Shown here: positions 10,072-18,842 of the stretch, piece after piece
Layout: each line of letters opens with the position of its first letter
How positions within the stretch are numbered: position 1 is the first letter of the stretch
Assembly (NCBI GenBank): GCA_026396715.1
Contig: JAPLWH010000001.1
Coordinates: 1-32,143, forward strand
From: Candidatus Kaiserbacteria bacterium
GTDB taxonomy: Bacteria; Patescibacteriota; Minisyncoccia; Phycocordibacterales; Phycocordibacteraceae
Length of the DNA: 32,143 bases
Direction of reading: 5' to 3'
Position numbers and translations under genes: made by a program
Notes under the pieces: generated by a model
Databases searched by the model: none
The model's input: only the letters and a program-made list of their open reading frames with translations
Told to the model about the DNA's origin: nothing

Positions 10072-10988
10072 CGCAAAAAAAGAAAGTGGTGGTCACGGGC
10101 GGAGCCGGCTTCATCGGAAGTAATCTGGTCGCAGAACTTCTTGCGCGCGATTTTGAAGTTCATGTCATCGACACTCTTATAAACGGCACGCGCGAGCATG
10201 TTCCTTCGCCTGCACAGCTCCATGAGGTTGACATTCTTGATACGAAAGCGTCAGCGGCGATTATGAAAGAAGCGAGTGCGGTTTTTCATTTAGCCGCATT
10301 GCCGCGCGTATCGTATTCCGTTGAGTATCCTATTGAGTCGAATCGGGTAAATGTCGAGGGAACGATATCGATGCTTGTGGCGGCACGGGATGCAAAGGTA
10401 GGGCGCGTTATCTATTCGGCTTCCGGATCCGCATACGGGAACCAGGAAACGACTCCTTTCCATGAAGGTTTGCCTGCGTCGCCGGTGAATCCGTACGGGC
10501 TTCAAAAATACATTGGCGAGCTGTATTTGAAAATGTTTGCAGAGGTGTACGGTCTTTCTACGGTATCGCTCCGCTATTTCAATATCTATGGTCCGAACAT
10601 GGATCCGAAAGGTCCGTATGGGCTTGCGGTCGCAAAATTACTCGAGCAAAAGTCGCAAGGCATGCCGCTTACCATCGTGGGTGACGGAACGCAGACGCGT
10701 GATTTTACACATGTACGCGATGCGGTACGCGCCAACTTGCTTGCCATGGAAAGTTCGTGCATTGGGCGGGGGGAGGTTATAAACATCGGAACGGGAAGGA
10801 ATATTCCAGTGAATTATTTGGCAGACCTCATAGACGGTGGGGTAGGGTTGCGCGAAACGCTTCCTTCGCGCGTTGAAGCGCATGACTCTCTTGCGGACAA
10901 TGCGCGCGCGAAGGAGCTTCTCGGTTGGGAACCGCAAATAGCAATTGAAGAGGGGATTGCTGAGCTTAAAAAGAAATTCGGCATATGA
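10068..10988 (+). CDS. NAD-dependent epimerase/dehydratase (UDP-glucose 4-epimerase-like)
   Basis: VVTGGAGFIGSNLVAELL; NPYGLQKYIGELY; LRYFNIYGPNMDP. Confidence 0.92.
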   Translation: MTQKKKVVVTGGAGFIGSNLVAELLARDFEVHVIDTLINGTREHVPSPAQLHEVDILDTKASAAIMKEASAVFHLAALPRVSYSVEYPIESNRVNVEGTISMLVAARDAKVGRVIYSASGSAYGNQETTPFHEGLPASPVNPYGLQKYIGELYLKMFAEVYGLSTVSLRYFNIYGPNMDPKGPYGLAVAKLLEQKSQGMPLTIVGDGTQTRDFTHVRDAVRANLLAMESSCIGRGEVINIGTGRNIPVNYLADLIDGGVGLRETLPSRVEAHDSLADNARAKELLGWEPQIAIEEGIAELKKKFGI

Positions 10989-11806
10989 TTGTAGACGGTC
11001 GTGTGCTTGCAAATGAAGTTCTCGCGCGCGCGAAAGCGCGCGCGCGGGAGCTTTCGCGCGTGCCACGCGTGCTCGGTATTGTCGCAAATACAACGCCGGC
11101 GACACAGTCCTATCTGCGTATTAAAGAAAAGCGTGCTACGGATGCAGGGTGCGTGTTTGAGGTGCAAAGATTTTTAGAAGATACGAATGCCGACCTGTTG
11201 TGCAGGGCCATAGCTGCAACGAATGCGGATACGGTTATTGTGCAGCTCCCGCTTCCTTCCGGTATCGATACGAAAAAAGTTTGTGACGCGATTCCTTTAG
11301 AAAAAGATGCTGATGTATTGTCTTCGGTTGCGCGCACAAAGTTCGAGCATGGAGATGCAGATGCTTTATTGCCACCAGTTGTTGCTGCAGTACGTGAGAT
11401 TTTTATACAATATACTATCGAAGTAAAAGGGAAGAGTGCAGTTGTCATTGGCAATGGTTGGCTCGTCGGAAATCCCTGTGCAGTCTGGCTCAAACAGCAG
11501 GGAGCGGAGGTCTCCATGGTGACTTTGGAATCGGGTGATCTCGCCGCGGCACTTAGTGTCGCGGACATTGTCATCTCGGGTGCGGGCTCCCCGCATCTCA
11601 TCAAGCCTGACATGATTAAGGAAGGTGTCGTGCTCATTGATGCTGGGACCTCCGATTCGGGTGGTGCGCTTGCGGGCGATGCTGACCCTGCCTGCGCCGA
11701 AAAATGTGCACTTTTCACACCCGTTCCGGGCGGCGTCGGCCCGCTCGCGGTTGCTTGTCTTTTTGAGAACGCCGTTACGCTTACGGAAAGGGCAATGAAT
11801 AGTTAA
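10985..11806 (+). CDS. folD: Methylenetetrahydrofolate dehydrogenase/cyclohydrolase
   Basis: SYLRIKEKRATDAG, VQLPLPSGID, VVIGNGWLVGNPCAVWL, TPVPGGVGPLAVACL. Confidence 0.92.
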   Translation: MIVDGRVLANEVLARAKARARELSRVPRVLGIVANTTPATQSYLRIKEKRATDAGCVFEVQRFLEDTNADLLCRAIAATNADTVIVQLPLPSGIDTKKVCDAIPLEKDADVLSSVARTKFEHGDADALLPPVVAAVREIFIQYTIEVKGKSAVVIGNGWLVGNPCAVWLKQQGAEVSMVTLESGDLAAALSVADIVISGAGSPHLIKPDMIKEGVVLIDAGTSDSGGALAGDADPACAEKCALFTPVPGGVGPLAVACLFENAVTLTERAMNS

Positions 11807-11840
11807 AACACGCAAGACTTCGCTTTTCCCGTATTTCGTT

Positions 11841-11853
11841 TATACTCTGCCCA
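11841..11853 (+). promoter_or_regulatory. -10 TATACT 6 nt before ATG (leaderless-type)
   Basis: TATACTctgcccATG. Confidence 0.65.
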
Positions 11854-13166
11854 TGATTCGTTTCCGAGTGCTTGCCGCCATTGCCCTCATCATAGGGTTT
11901 TTGCTTGCGTATTTCGTCTGGGCGTCTGAAGCGAATTTGACGAGCCCGTACCGCTTTAAGCTCGGTCTTGATCTTGCTGGGGGTACCGAACTTGTCTACA
12001 AGGCAGACATGAGCCAGACGCCCGCAAATGAACGTACGGACGCGCTCTCGGCGCTCCAGGGCGTCATCGATCGCCGCGTCAACCTCTTCGGCGTCGCGGA
12101 GCCTCTGGTGCAGACAGAGCAGGCGAGCGCGCTTTCAGGCACGACCGAGGACCGTCTCATCGTCGACCTTCCGGGTGTGACCGACATCAATGCCGCCGTC
12201 GCCGCGCTCGGGCAGACGCCGACGCTTGAGTTTCGGCTCGCGACTCCGATAACGGTCGGCACGACGACGCAGATCGCATATGCACCGACCGGTCTCGACG
12301 GTCGCTATCTTACGGGTGCCACACTCGGATTCGGTTCAGGTGCGACCGCAGGACTTTCCGCACCGCAAGTCATCCTCAATTTCAATGATGCTGGGGCAAG
12401 TCTTTTTGAAAAAATTACCGGCGAAAACGTTGGTCGTACGCTCGCCATCTTCCTCGACGGACAGCCGATCTCGGAGCCGACAATCCAAGAGGCGATTCCG
12501 GGCGGTCATGCGACAATTACCGGTAAATTCACGGCGCCTGAGGCTCGCGACCTCGTGCGTAATTTGAACTTCGGCGCACTCCCGGTGCCCATCACTCTGG
12601 AGAGCAGCTCGGCCGTCGGTCCGACTCTCGGTGCGGCGGCTATCATCGCGGGCGTTACGGCTGGTATCATCGGTTTCGCCATCGTCGCACTCTTCATGAT
12701 TGCGTGGTATCGCCTTCCCGGTCTTGTTGCGGCAGTTGCGCTCGTTGAGTACGTCGCATTTATGCTCGCACTTATCAAAGTTATCCCGGTAACACTGACA
12801 GCCTCTGGTATCGCCGGACTCATCATTTCGGTCGGTATGGCGGTGGATGCGAACGTGCTCATTTTCGAGCGCACCAAAGAAGAACTCCGCGAAGGTAAGA
12901 GCCCCCGCGAAGCGGTGCACATCGGTTTCCAGCGCGCATGGACCGGTATTCGCGACGGTCACCTAACCATGCTCATTTCCGGTGCCATACTTTTCTGGCT
13001 CGGAACGAGTCTCGTTCAAGGGTTCGCGCTCATCTTCGTGCTCGGTGTCCTCGCTTCGTTCATCTCGGCAGTATCGCTCTCCCGCGTCTTCTTGCTCGCG
13101 ATCGTTCCTGAACAGGGTGGTGGCGTGTGGCGCTTCCTCTTGGGCTCTGGCGCGCGTAACTCATAA
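11853..13166 (+). CDS. secD: Protein translocase subunit SecD
   Basis: FKLGLDLAGGTELVYKAD; VDANVLIFERTKEELREGKSPREAVHIGFQRAWTGIRDGHLTMLIS. Confidence 0.96.
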   Translation: MIRFRVLAAIALIIGFLLAYFVWASEANLTSPYRFKLGLDLAGGTELVYKADMSQTPANERTDALSALQGVIDRRVNLFGVAEPLVQTEQASALSGTTEDRLIVDLPGVTDINAAVAALGQTPTLEFRLATPITVGTTTQIAYAPTGLDGRYLTGATLGFGSGATAGLSAPQVILNFNDAGASLFEKITGENVGRTLAIFLDGQPISEPTIQEAIPGGHATITGKFTAPEARDLVRNLNFGALPVPITLESSSAVGPTLGAAAIIAGVTAGIIGFAIVALFMIAWYRLPGLVAAVALVEYVAFMLALIKVIPVTLTASGIAGLIISVGMAVDANVLIFERTKEELREGKSPREAVHIGFQRAWTGIRDGHLTMLISGAILFWLGTSLVQGFALIFVLGVLASFISAVSLSRVFLLAIVPEQGGGVWRFLLGSGARNS

Positions 13167-13169
13167 CGT

Positions 13170-14069
13170 ATGTACATCATTCAACATCGCGTACTTTTCT
13201 TCTGGATTACCGGCATTATCCTTGCGTCCGCACTCGGCGCCATCGCTTTTTTCGGTCTTCCGCGCGGTATCGATTTTACTGGCGGTTCATTGATGCAGAT
13301 CAGCTATCAGACTGAGCTGCCGCCGCTTGCGACCATCGAGGCGCAGATTGCTACCGTTCCGCTTGGTGCAGTGTCTGTCCGCTCTGCGGGTACAAATGCC
13401 GTCTCCATTCGCACACGCACACAGACGCCAGCAGAACATGAGGCAATTCTCTCGGCGATCTCTTCGACCGCATCGACGACCGAGCTTTCTTATACGTCAG
13501 TTGGTCCCGCGCTCGGAAGTCAGTTCGCCGCGAAGGCACTGTGGGCTATCTTCGCTGTGGTTTTGGTAATTGTGCTCTACATCACGTTCGCCTTCCGCAG
13601 GGTGTCACGTCCGGTTTCGAGCTGGTATTACGGCCTCACGGTTATCGCCATCCTTGGACATGATCTCATCATCCCTTCGGGTTTCTACGCGATACTCGCG
13701 CACTTCACGGGTGTTCAGGTTGATGCCCTTTTCATCACCGCGCTCCTCGCGCTCCTCGGCTACTCAGTGAACGACACAATCATCATCTTCGACCGCGTCC
13801 GCGAGCACTTGGCTCATAATGAAAAGACAAATACGAAAGAGTCGTTTGATTTGACGGTGGGGAAGAGTATCAATGAGACTATGACCCGGTCCATTAATAT
13901 GTCGCTCACGGTGGTGCTCGCGCTCGGCGCTCTTGTCCTCTTTGGCGCTCAGGCGACGCGAGATTTCGGACTCGTCATGTTGGTCGGTGTCATTGCCGGT
14001 ACCTACTCCTCAATTCTCCTTGCGGCACCACTCCTCGTTCCGCTCGCAAACCGTTTCGCGAAGAAATAA
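13170..14069 (+). CDS. secF: Protein translocase subunit SecF
   Basis: GIDFTGGSLMQI; GYSVNDTIIIFDRVREHL; SINETMTRSINMSLTVVLAL. Confidence 0.96.
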   Translation: MYIIQHRVLFFWITGIILASALGAIAFFGLPRGIDFTGGSLMQISYQTELPPLATIEAQIATVPLGAVSVRSAGTNAVSIRTRTQTPAEHEAILSAISSTASTTELSYTSVGPALGSQFAAKALWAIFAVVLVIVLYITFAFRRVSRPVSSWYYGLTVIAILGHDLIIPSGFYAILAHFTGVQVDALFITALLALLGYSVNDTIIIFDRVREHLAHNEKTNTKESFDLTVGKSINETMTRSINMSLTVVLALGALVLFGAQATRDFGLVMLVGVIAGTYSSILLAAPLLVPLANRFAKK

Positions 14070-14076
14070 TGAAAGC

Positions 14077-14112
14077 ACCTTTTTGGGAAGGTCAGACCTT
14101 CCCAAAAAGGTG
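14077..14112. terminator. Long perfect hairpin after secF
   Basis: cacctttttgggaaggt-cag-accttcccaaaaaggtg. Confidence 0.6.
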
Positions 14113-14127
14113 GGGATAAGGAAAACA

Positions 14128-14155
14128 AAAAAATCGCCGCTGGGCGATTTTGTTT
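14128..14155. terminator. Bidirectional terminator between secF and the UMP kinase
   Basis: aaaatcgcc-gctg-ggcgatttt with flanking A/T runs. Confidence 0.75.
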
Positions 14156-14859
14156 TATGAAATAACCGTTCCGATGAAGGGCTTGTTTTCGAGATAGTTT
14201 GAGAACTCCCCAAGCTTCGCGCCATTGATGATGGCAACTTCGAGGCTAAGCGATTCGGCTTCTTTCGCGGCGATAGGGTCGAACGGGGTAGAGAGTCCCG
14301 GATCCCAATGGTCAGGAATGATCTTACGGAATTCTGCCCAGGAGATCTTTTCTATCTTCGTCGGCGTCGGTCCGCCAGCTGGCGGATTGCGCGGATCTGC
14401 GGTGTAGACGTAATCAATATTAGAAAGATTCACGAGTCGCCGCCCGCCCATATTTTTTGCCATCATGACGGCGCAGTAGTCGGTGGACCACCCCGGCTGC
14501 CAGCCGGCAGCGACGGTAATAGGCTCCTCGGTTTCGATATCGATAGTCGGATTCTTGATGACTTGCGGGTGCGCATAGCCGACGAAGATGTTGCGCAAGA
14601 GCTGCGCATTCAATCGTGTCGAATGGATGCCGATCCAATCGAGATCTTGTGGCGAGAGCGGTGTGACCGCTTGTGCAGCTTCCTGATACCGCCGGGCGGT
14701 CTTTCCGCCGCCGGTAATGATGGAGAAGGTAAACCCGCGCTGAACCTTTTCGAGAACGAGCGTCTTAAATCGCGTGAGAAAGTCAGTATCAATCTGGTCA
14801 GGAACGATAAGAGAACCTCCAACAGACACGACTATACGCTCCCGCTCAGTGGCGTTCAT
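14155..14859 (-). CDS. pyrH: UMP kinase (amino acid kinase family)
   Basis: IVVSVGGSLIVPD, FSIITGGGKTARRYQEAA, GGRRLVNLSNIDYVYTADPR. Confidence 0.88.
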   Translation of the reverse strand: MNATERERIVVSVGGSLIVPDQIDTDFLTRFKTLVLEKVQRGFTFSIITGGGKTARRYQEAAQAVTPLSPQDLDWIGIHSTRLNAQLLRNIFVGYAHPQVIKNPTIDIETEEPITVAAGWQPGWSTDYCAVMMAKNMGGRRLVNLSNIDYVYTADPRNPPAGGPTPTKIEKISWAEFRKIIPDHWDPGLSTPFDPIAAKEAESLSLEVAIINGAKLGEFSNYLENKPFIGTVIS

Positions 14860-14960
14860 AAGGCAAGGGGTGACGGCTTCGAGTATTGTATCGCGTTGTA
14901 ACGCCGGCGCAATGTTGCTAAGTCACATACTTGTTTCGCAGGCTGTCGTTTCAAAATGAA

Positions 14961-14993
14961 AAAGGGTCGTCATCTATGATGATGACGACCCTT
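14961..14993 (-). terminator. Terminator of the 14974-15474 gene
   Basis: aagggtcgtcatc/gatgacgaccctt; minus strand continues ccctttttcatttt. Confidence 0.75.
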
Positions 14994-15474
14994 CCGTTTC
15001 CTTTTGCGGCGACCTAGATAGTCTGAGGTGTTGAGCCAGTTCCTTCTTGTTGCAGCCCTTGCGCACAGGCTCTTCATACAGCTTTTCGAACTGCTCTTTC
15101 CATCGTTGCTGTCGCCGATACAACTGCCTGGCCCTCTTTTTCTCGCCGAGTTTCAAGGCGATTCGTATCGCCATTCGCTGGTAGATGAGGATCTGATTTC
15201 GCTCGTACTCTTTCGCGACGCACGAATCGAAAATTCCGCTAGGGAATCCCGTCAGAGTGCCGGCCATAAGGAGGTCCCGAATATGCTCCTTCAGCAATTC
15301 GGTGCCCCGGATAGAATTGCACAGAGTGAGGAGTTCAGAGAGAATGTCCGTTTCAAATTCTACAGGACATTCGTTTAATCCCTTCCTGATGTGTTTATAG
15401 ATAACCAGCAATTCCTTCGTATTCCGCGTTGTGCGCGGTACCGGAGATTTTTTTGCCCAATCCCGTTGACCCAC
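14974..15474 (-). CDS. Hypothetical protein (GTG start)
   Basis: 166-aa ORF with its own terminator; no family recognised. Confidence 0.6.
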   Translation of the reverse strand: MGQRDWAKKSPVPRTTRNTKELLVIYKHIRKGLNECPVEFETDILSELLTLCNSIRGTELLKEHIRDLLMAGTLTGFPSGIFDSCVAKEYERNQILIYQRMAIRIALKLGEKKRARQLYRRQQRWKEQFEKLYEEPVRKGCNKKELAQHLRLSRSPQKETEGSSSS

Positions 15475-15623
15475 AGATCCCCACCCCCTTTCCGGTTATA
15501 TGGTTATAAGAACTGTCTCGAACTGGCCGCAATATACCATACTTTTAGAAAATAAAAATAGGCTCTTTTTTGCTCGGAATCCCTAGGCAGGGAAGCGCCG
15601 TTTCGCGCCGCTTATGCCACTCC

Positions 15624-15652
15624 TTGACGCCGTTCTGCGGCTCCTATAGTAT
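15624..15652 (+). promoter_or_regulatory. Candidate 16S promoter
   Basis: TTGACG-N17-TAGTAT (alternatively N15-TATAGT), about 200 bp upstream of 16S. A second TTGACA lies at 15697-15702. Confidence 0.4.
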
Positions 15653-15718
15653 GGCTCTACTGTCCCGCAGTGGCGGGGCGGAGTTTCTTTTGACCCTTGA
15701 CATTTAAATACGTGAACG

Positions 15719-15814
15719 CCCCGTGAGATAAAGCCTCGGGATGTTTGAAAGAGAGTCAGAACCAACAGGTTCTCGACTTGCTTCAAATAATTTCGAAAAA
15801 GTTATCTCATGGGG
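15719..15814. mobile_element. Short palindromic MITE-like element B (96 bp), upstream of 16S
   Basis: CCCCGTGAGATAA / TTATCTCATGGGG termini with one G.U-type mismatch; internal hairpin agtcagaacc-aaca-ggttctcgact; no clear target-site duplication. Confidence 0.6.
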
Positions 15815-15837
15815 CAAGAAAAGAGGTGTGAATTCTT

Positions 15838-17593
15838 TTGTTCCGCCTATTCTTATTGAGAGTTTGATCCTAGCTCAGGGTGAATGCTGGCGGCGTGGAT
15901 AAGTCATGCAAGTCAAGGGGACCAGCCCCACTTTGCACCTAAGGTCGATTTTTTGGAGATGAAAATTTCTCTGCTTAATCTCGATTTTAGTTTGCGGGTG
16001 ATTGGGTACAAAGTGGGGCTGGTAACCGGCAGACGAGGTAGTAACACGTAGGTACATCCCCCGAAGTCGGGCATAGCCATCCGAAAGGATGGGTAATTCC
16101 CGATAGTCCCGAAAGGGTAAAGGTTTTTCGCTTCGGGAGCGGCCTGCGTAGTATCAGCTAGTTGGTAGGGTAATGGCCTACCAAGGCTACGACGCTTAGG
16201 GGAGCTGAGAGGCTGACCCCCACCGATGGAACTGCGACACGGTCCATACTCCTACGGGAGGCTGCAGACGAGAATATTCCGCAATGGACGAAAGTCTGAC
16301 GGAGCGACGCCGCGTGATGGATGAAGTGCCTTGGTACGTAAACATCTTTTATCGGGGACGAAGTTTATTGACGGTACCCGATGAATAAGGAGCTCCTAAC
16401 TCTGTGCCAGCAGGAGCGGTAATACAGAGGCTCCAAGCATTACCCGGAATCACTGGGCGTAAAGGGTGTCTAGGCGGCCATATTAGTCTCTCGTTAAATC
16501 CGTGGGCTTAACCTACGGTCTGCGAGGGAAACGGTATGGCTCGAGGGCGTGAGAGGTGCATGGAACTCATGGTGGAGGGGTGAAATCCGTTGATATCATG
16601 GGGAACACCAAAGGCGAAGGCAATGCACTGGTACGTTCCTGACGCTCAAACACGAAAGCCAGGGTAGCGAATGGGATTAGATACCCCAGTAGTCCTGGCC
16701 CTCAACGTTGCTCGCTCGTTTTACGGAGTATCGACCCTCTGTGAGACTAAGCTAACGCGGTAAGCGAGCCGCCTGGGTAGTACGATCGCAAGATTAAAAC
16801 TCAAAGGAATAGACGGGGACTTGCACAAGCGGTGGATTATGCGGCTTAATTCGTCGACAAACGAAGAACCTTACCAAGATTAGTTATCCAGCTGCATCCG
16901 ACCAGAAACGGACGGAGCCTTCGAGGGTGCTGGACAGGTGATGCATGGTCGTCGTCAGTTCGTGGTTTGAACTGTTCCCTTCAGTGGGGTAACGAACGCA
17001 ACCCCCGTTGTCTGTTGCCTATATGGCCAGGCGAGACTGCTCCCTCACGGGAGAGGAAGGTGGGGATGACGCCAGATCAGCATGTCCCTCTGATATCTTG
17101 GGCTGCACGCATAATACAATGGTCGGTACAACGGGTTGCAATGCCGCAAGGCGGAGCCAATCCTTATAAAACCGACCCCAGTACGGATTGAGGTCTGCAA
17201 CCGACCTCATGAAGCCGGAATCGCTAGTAATCCCGGGTCAGCTAAACCGGGGTGAATACGTTCTCAAGTCTTGTACTCACCGCCCGTCAAGTCAAGGGAG
17301 TTGGGGGTGCCCGAAGGACTGCCTTGCGCAGTACTACGGCAAATTCAATGACAAGGACTAAGTCGTAACAAGGCACGGGTAGCGGAAGCTGCTCGTGGAA
17401 CATATCCGAAATGGAACCGATACTCTCGAAAGGAGTATCACGTCGATGTGTCCCGCCCCAGTTAGCAATAACTGGAGCTGGACAGAAGAGATAGTATTCG
17501 TCTTTAAACGATACTCGGACGCCGGATAACGTATCCCGGTACGTGAATCGGAGCGCTCAATTGACGCTCCGAACGCGGGAATAGGCGGAACAA
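15838..17593 (+). other. 16S precursor processing stem
   Basis: 15-bp perfect complement: ttgttccgcctattc (15838-15852) and gaataggcggaacaa (17579-17593). Confidence 0.8.
15853..17405 (+). rRNA. rrs: 16S rRNA (divergent, CPR-like; 3' end approximate)
   Basis: gagagtttgatcctagctcag, actcctacgggaggctgcag, gtgccagcaggagcggtaatac, attagataccccagtagtcc, aaactcaaaggaatagacgggg, ttgtactcaccgcccgtcaagtc, h45 gtagc-ggaa-gctgc. Confidence 0.95.
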
Positions 17594-17638
17594 CAGAGCG
17601 CACAACATCTTTTCTTTTCGTACTCACAAATCATGCTT

Positions 17639-17667
17639 ACAAAAACACCCCAAAAGGGTGTTTTTGT
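17639..17667 (+). terminator. Intrinsic terminator after 16S
   Basis: acaaaaacaccc-caaaa-gggtgtttttgt. Confidence 0.85.
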
Positions 17668-17776
17668 TTGAGGTGGAAAGATAATGAGATTTTTGCTAGT
17701 ATCGATACATCGAACGAGTAGGAGCGAAGTCCAACTCGCAATCGTATGGAGTACCATACTGCTTGCTCGTTCGCCG

Positions 17777-17812
17777 AGAATACATCAGAAAGCAGACTTT
17801 CTGATGTATTCT
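17777..17812. repeat. Perfect 16-bp hairpin upstream of tRNA-Ile
   Basis: agaatacatcagaaag-caga-ctttctgatgtattct. Confidence 0.7.
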
Positions 17813-17821
17813 GACTCACTC

Positions 17822-17894
17822 GCAAGCGTAGCTCAGTTGGTAGAGCACTCGACTGATACTCGAGCGGTCGTAGGTTCGACCCCTACCGCTTGCA
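17822..17894 (+). tRNA. tRNA-Ile (GAU anticodon)
   Basis: Acceptor gcaagcg/cgcttgc; D-arm gctcagttggtagagc; anticodon arm ctcga-ctGATac-tcgag; T-arm gtaggttcgacccctac. Confidence 0.93.
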
Positions 17895-17978
17895 CAAAAT
17901 TGGAAATCGGCGAAAGCCGATTTTTCCATTTTGTGCAAGCGAGAACACCGCCTGCGCGGTGTTCGGGTAGGGGTCGAA
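17875..17978. repeat. Inverted copy of the tRNA-Ile 3' half, interrupted by a 24-nt palindrome
   Basis: ttcgacccctacc+cgcttgcacaaaat (17875-17900) versus attttgtgcaagcg (17928-17941) and ggtaggggtcgaa (17966-17978); insert contains gaacaccgc-ctgc-gcggtgttc. Confidence 0.75.
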
Positions 17979-18142
17979 AGCCGGAGCAATGTTTCGCCAG
18001 CAGGCGAAACTGCGAGGCCTGCCCAGACAATGTTGAGCGACGGCGAAACATTAGTCGAGGGAGACAAGCGTAATCGCGGCCCTACGAGTACGCACCGATT
18101 TGTTATACCCAACTCGTTACGGCGCTCAAGCGCCGTACGGGG

Positions 18143-18155
18143 TACACTAGGGACA
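18143..18155 (+). promoter_or_regulatory. -10 TACACT 6 nt before ATG (leaderless-type)
   Basis: TACACTagggacATG. Confidence 0.6.
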
Positions 18156-18673
18156 TGCGAAACACTCTTATTACGGTCGGCCTCGTACTTCTTGCGGCGG
18201 TTGTCGGTATGTTCATCTACTTTTCTGGTCGCGGCCAGAATGTACAAAAAGAGTCACTTCCGGCGGTCGCCGCTACGCACGCCGCTGCAGTCCCCGTTCC
18301 GTTTATGAAGATTGCGCAAGGGGCACGCTCGACGGTGACGACGCGCATTAATTATTCCATCACGTCCGCAGATCAGTTGAGCAAGCTTTGGAAGATGATT
18401 GATGCGACAAGTACGCCGCCCGTCGTCGATTTTAAAACGCAGATGGTCATCGCGGTGTTTGCGGGACAGAAGCCGACAGCGGGATATGCGATCTCCGTTT
18501 CGAAGATTACCGACACTGAGTCGCGCATGGTTTCGGTAATGCTCGCGAGCTCAGAGGGTGCTTGTTCCACGAAGAAGTCGACGATAGCTCCCTATGAAGT
18601 TGTCGTCGTTCCATCGACGACGCTTCCATTTGCTCACGAGGATATTTCAACGACTGTTTCTTGTCCGAAGTAA
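18155..18673 (+). CDS. Membrane-anchored PrcB-C-like protein
   Basis: N-terminal TM; VDFKTQMVIAVFAGQKPTAGYAISVSKI...APYEVVVVPSTTLPF. Confidence 0.7.
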   Translation: MRNTLITVGLVLLAAVVGMFIYFSGRGQNVQKESLPAVAATHAAAVPVPFMKIAQGARSTVTTRINYSITSADQLSKLWKMIDATSTPPVVDFKTQMVIAVFAGQKPTAGYAISVSKITDTESRMVSVMLASSEGACSTKKSTIAPYEVVVVPSTTLPFAHEDISTTVSCPK

Positions 18674-18722
18674 AGTAGGACGTGCGTGAGTCATGCAGAT
18701 GCGCTAGCATCTGAAGTATGGA

Positions 18723-18842
18723 TCCCGTTAGAAATCGCGAACGCGTCAATAATGACGACTTTCCTCGGAAGGGGTCCTTTGTGTGCACTAATTGGATAGG
18801 GTACGGCGTGGTAATCACGCCCGCGTCCTATTTCTAACGGGA
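18723..18842. mobile_element. Short palindromic MITE-like element D (120 bp) inserted in the murD start codon
   Basis: TIR TCCCGTTAGAAAT / ATTTCTAACGGGA; direct repeats TGGA at 18719-18722 and 18843-18846. Confidence 0.75.

Noticed and set aside
17405-17600. Hidden intron separating the 16S body from a true anti-SD exon
   Set aside because: No CCTCC or TCACCTCC found before the processing stem, so a standard 3' exon is not supported; only the group-I-like helix is kept as a finding.
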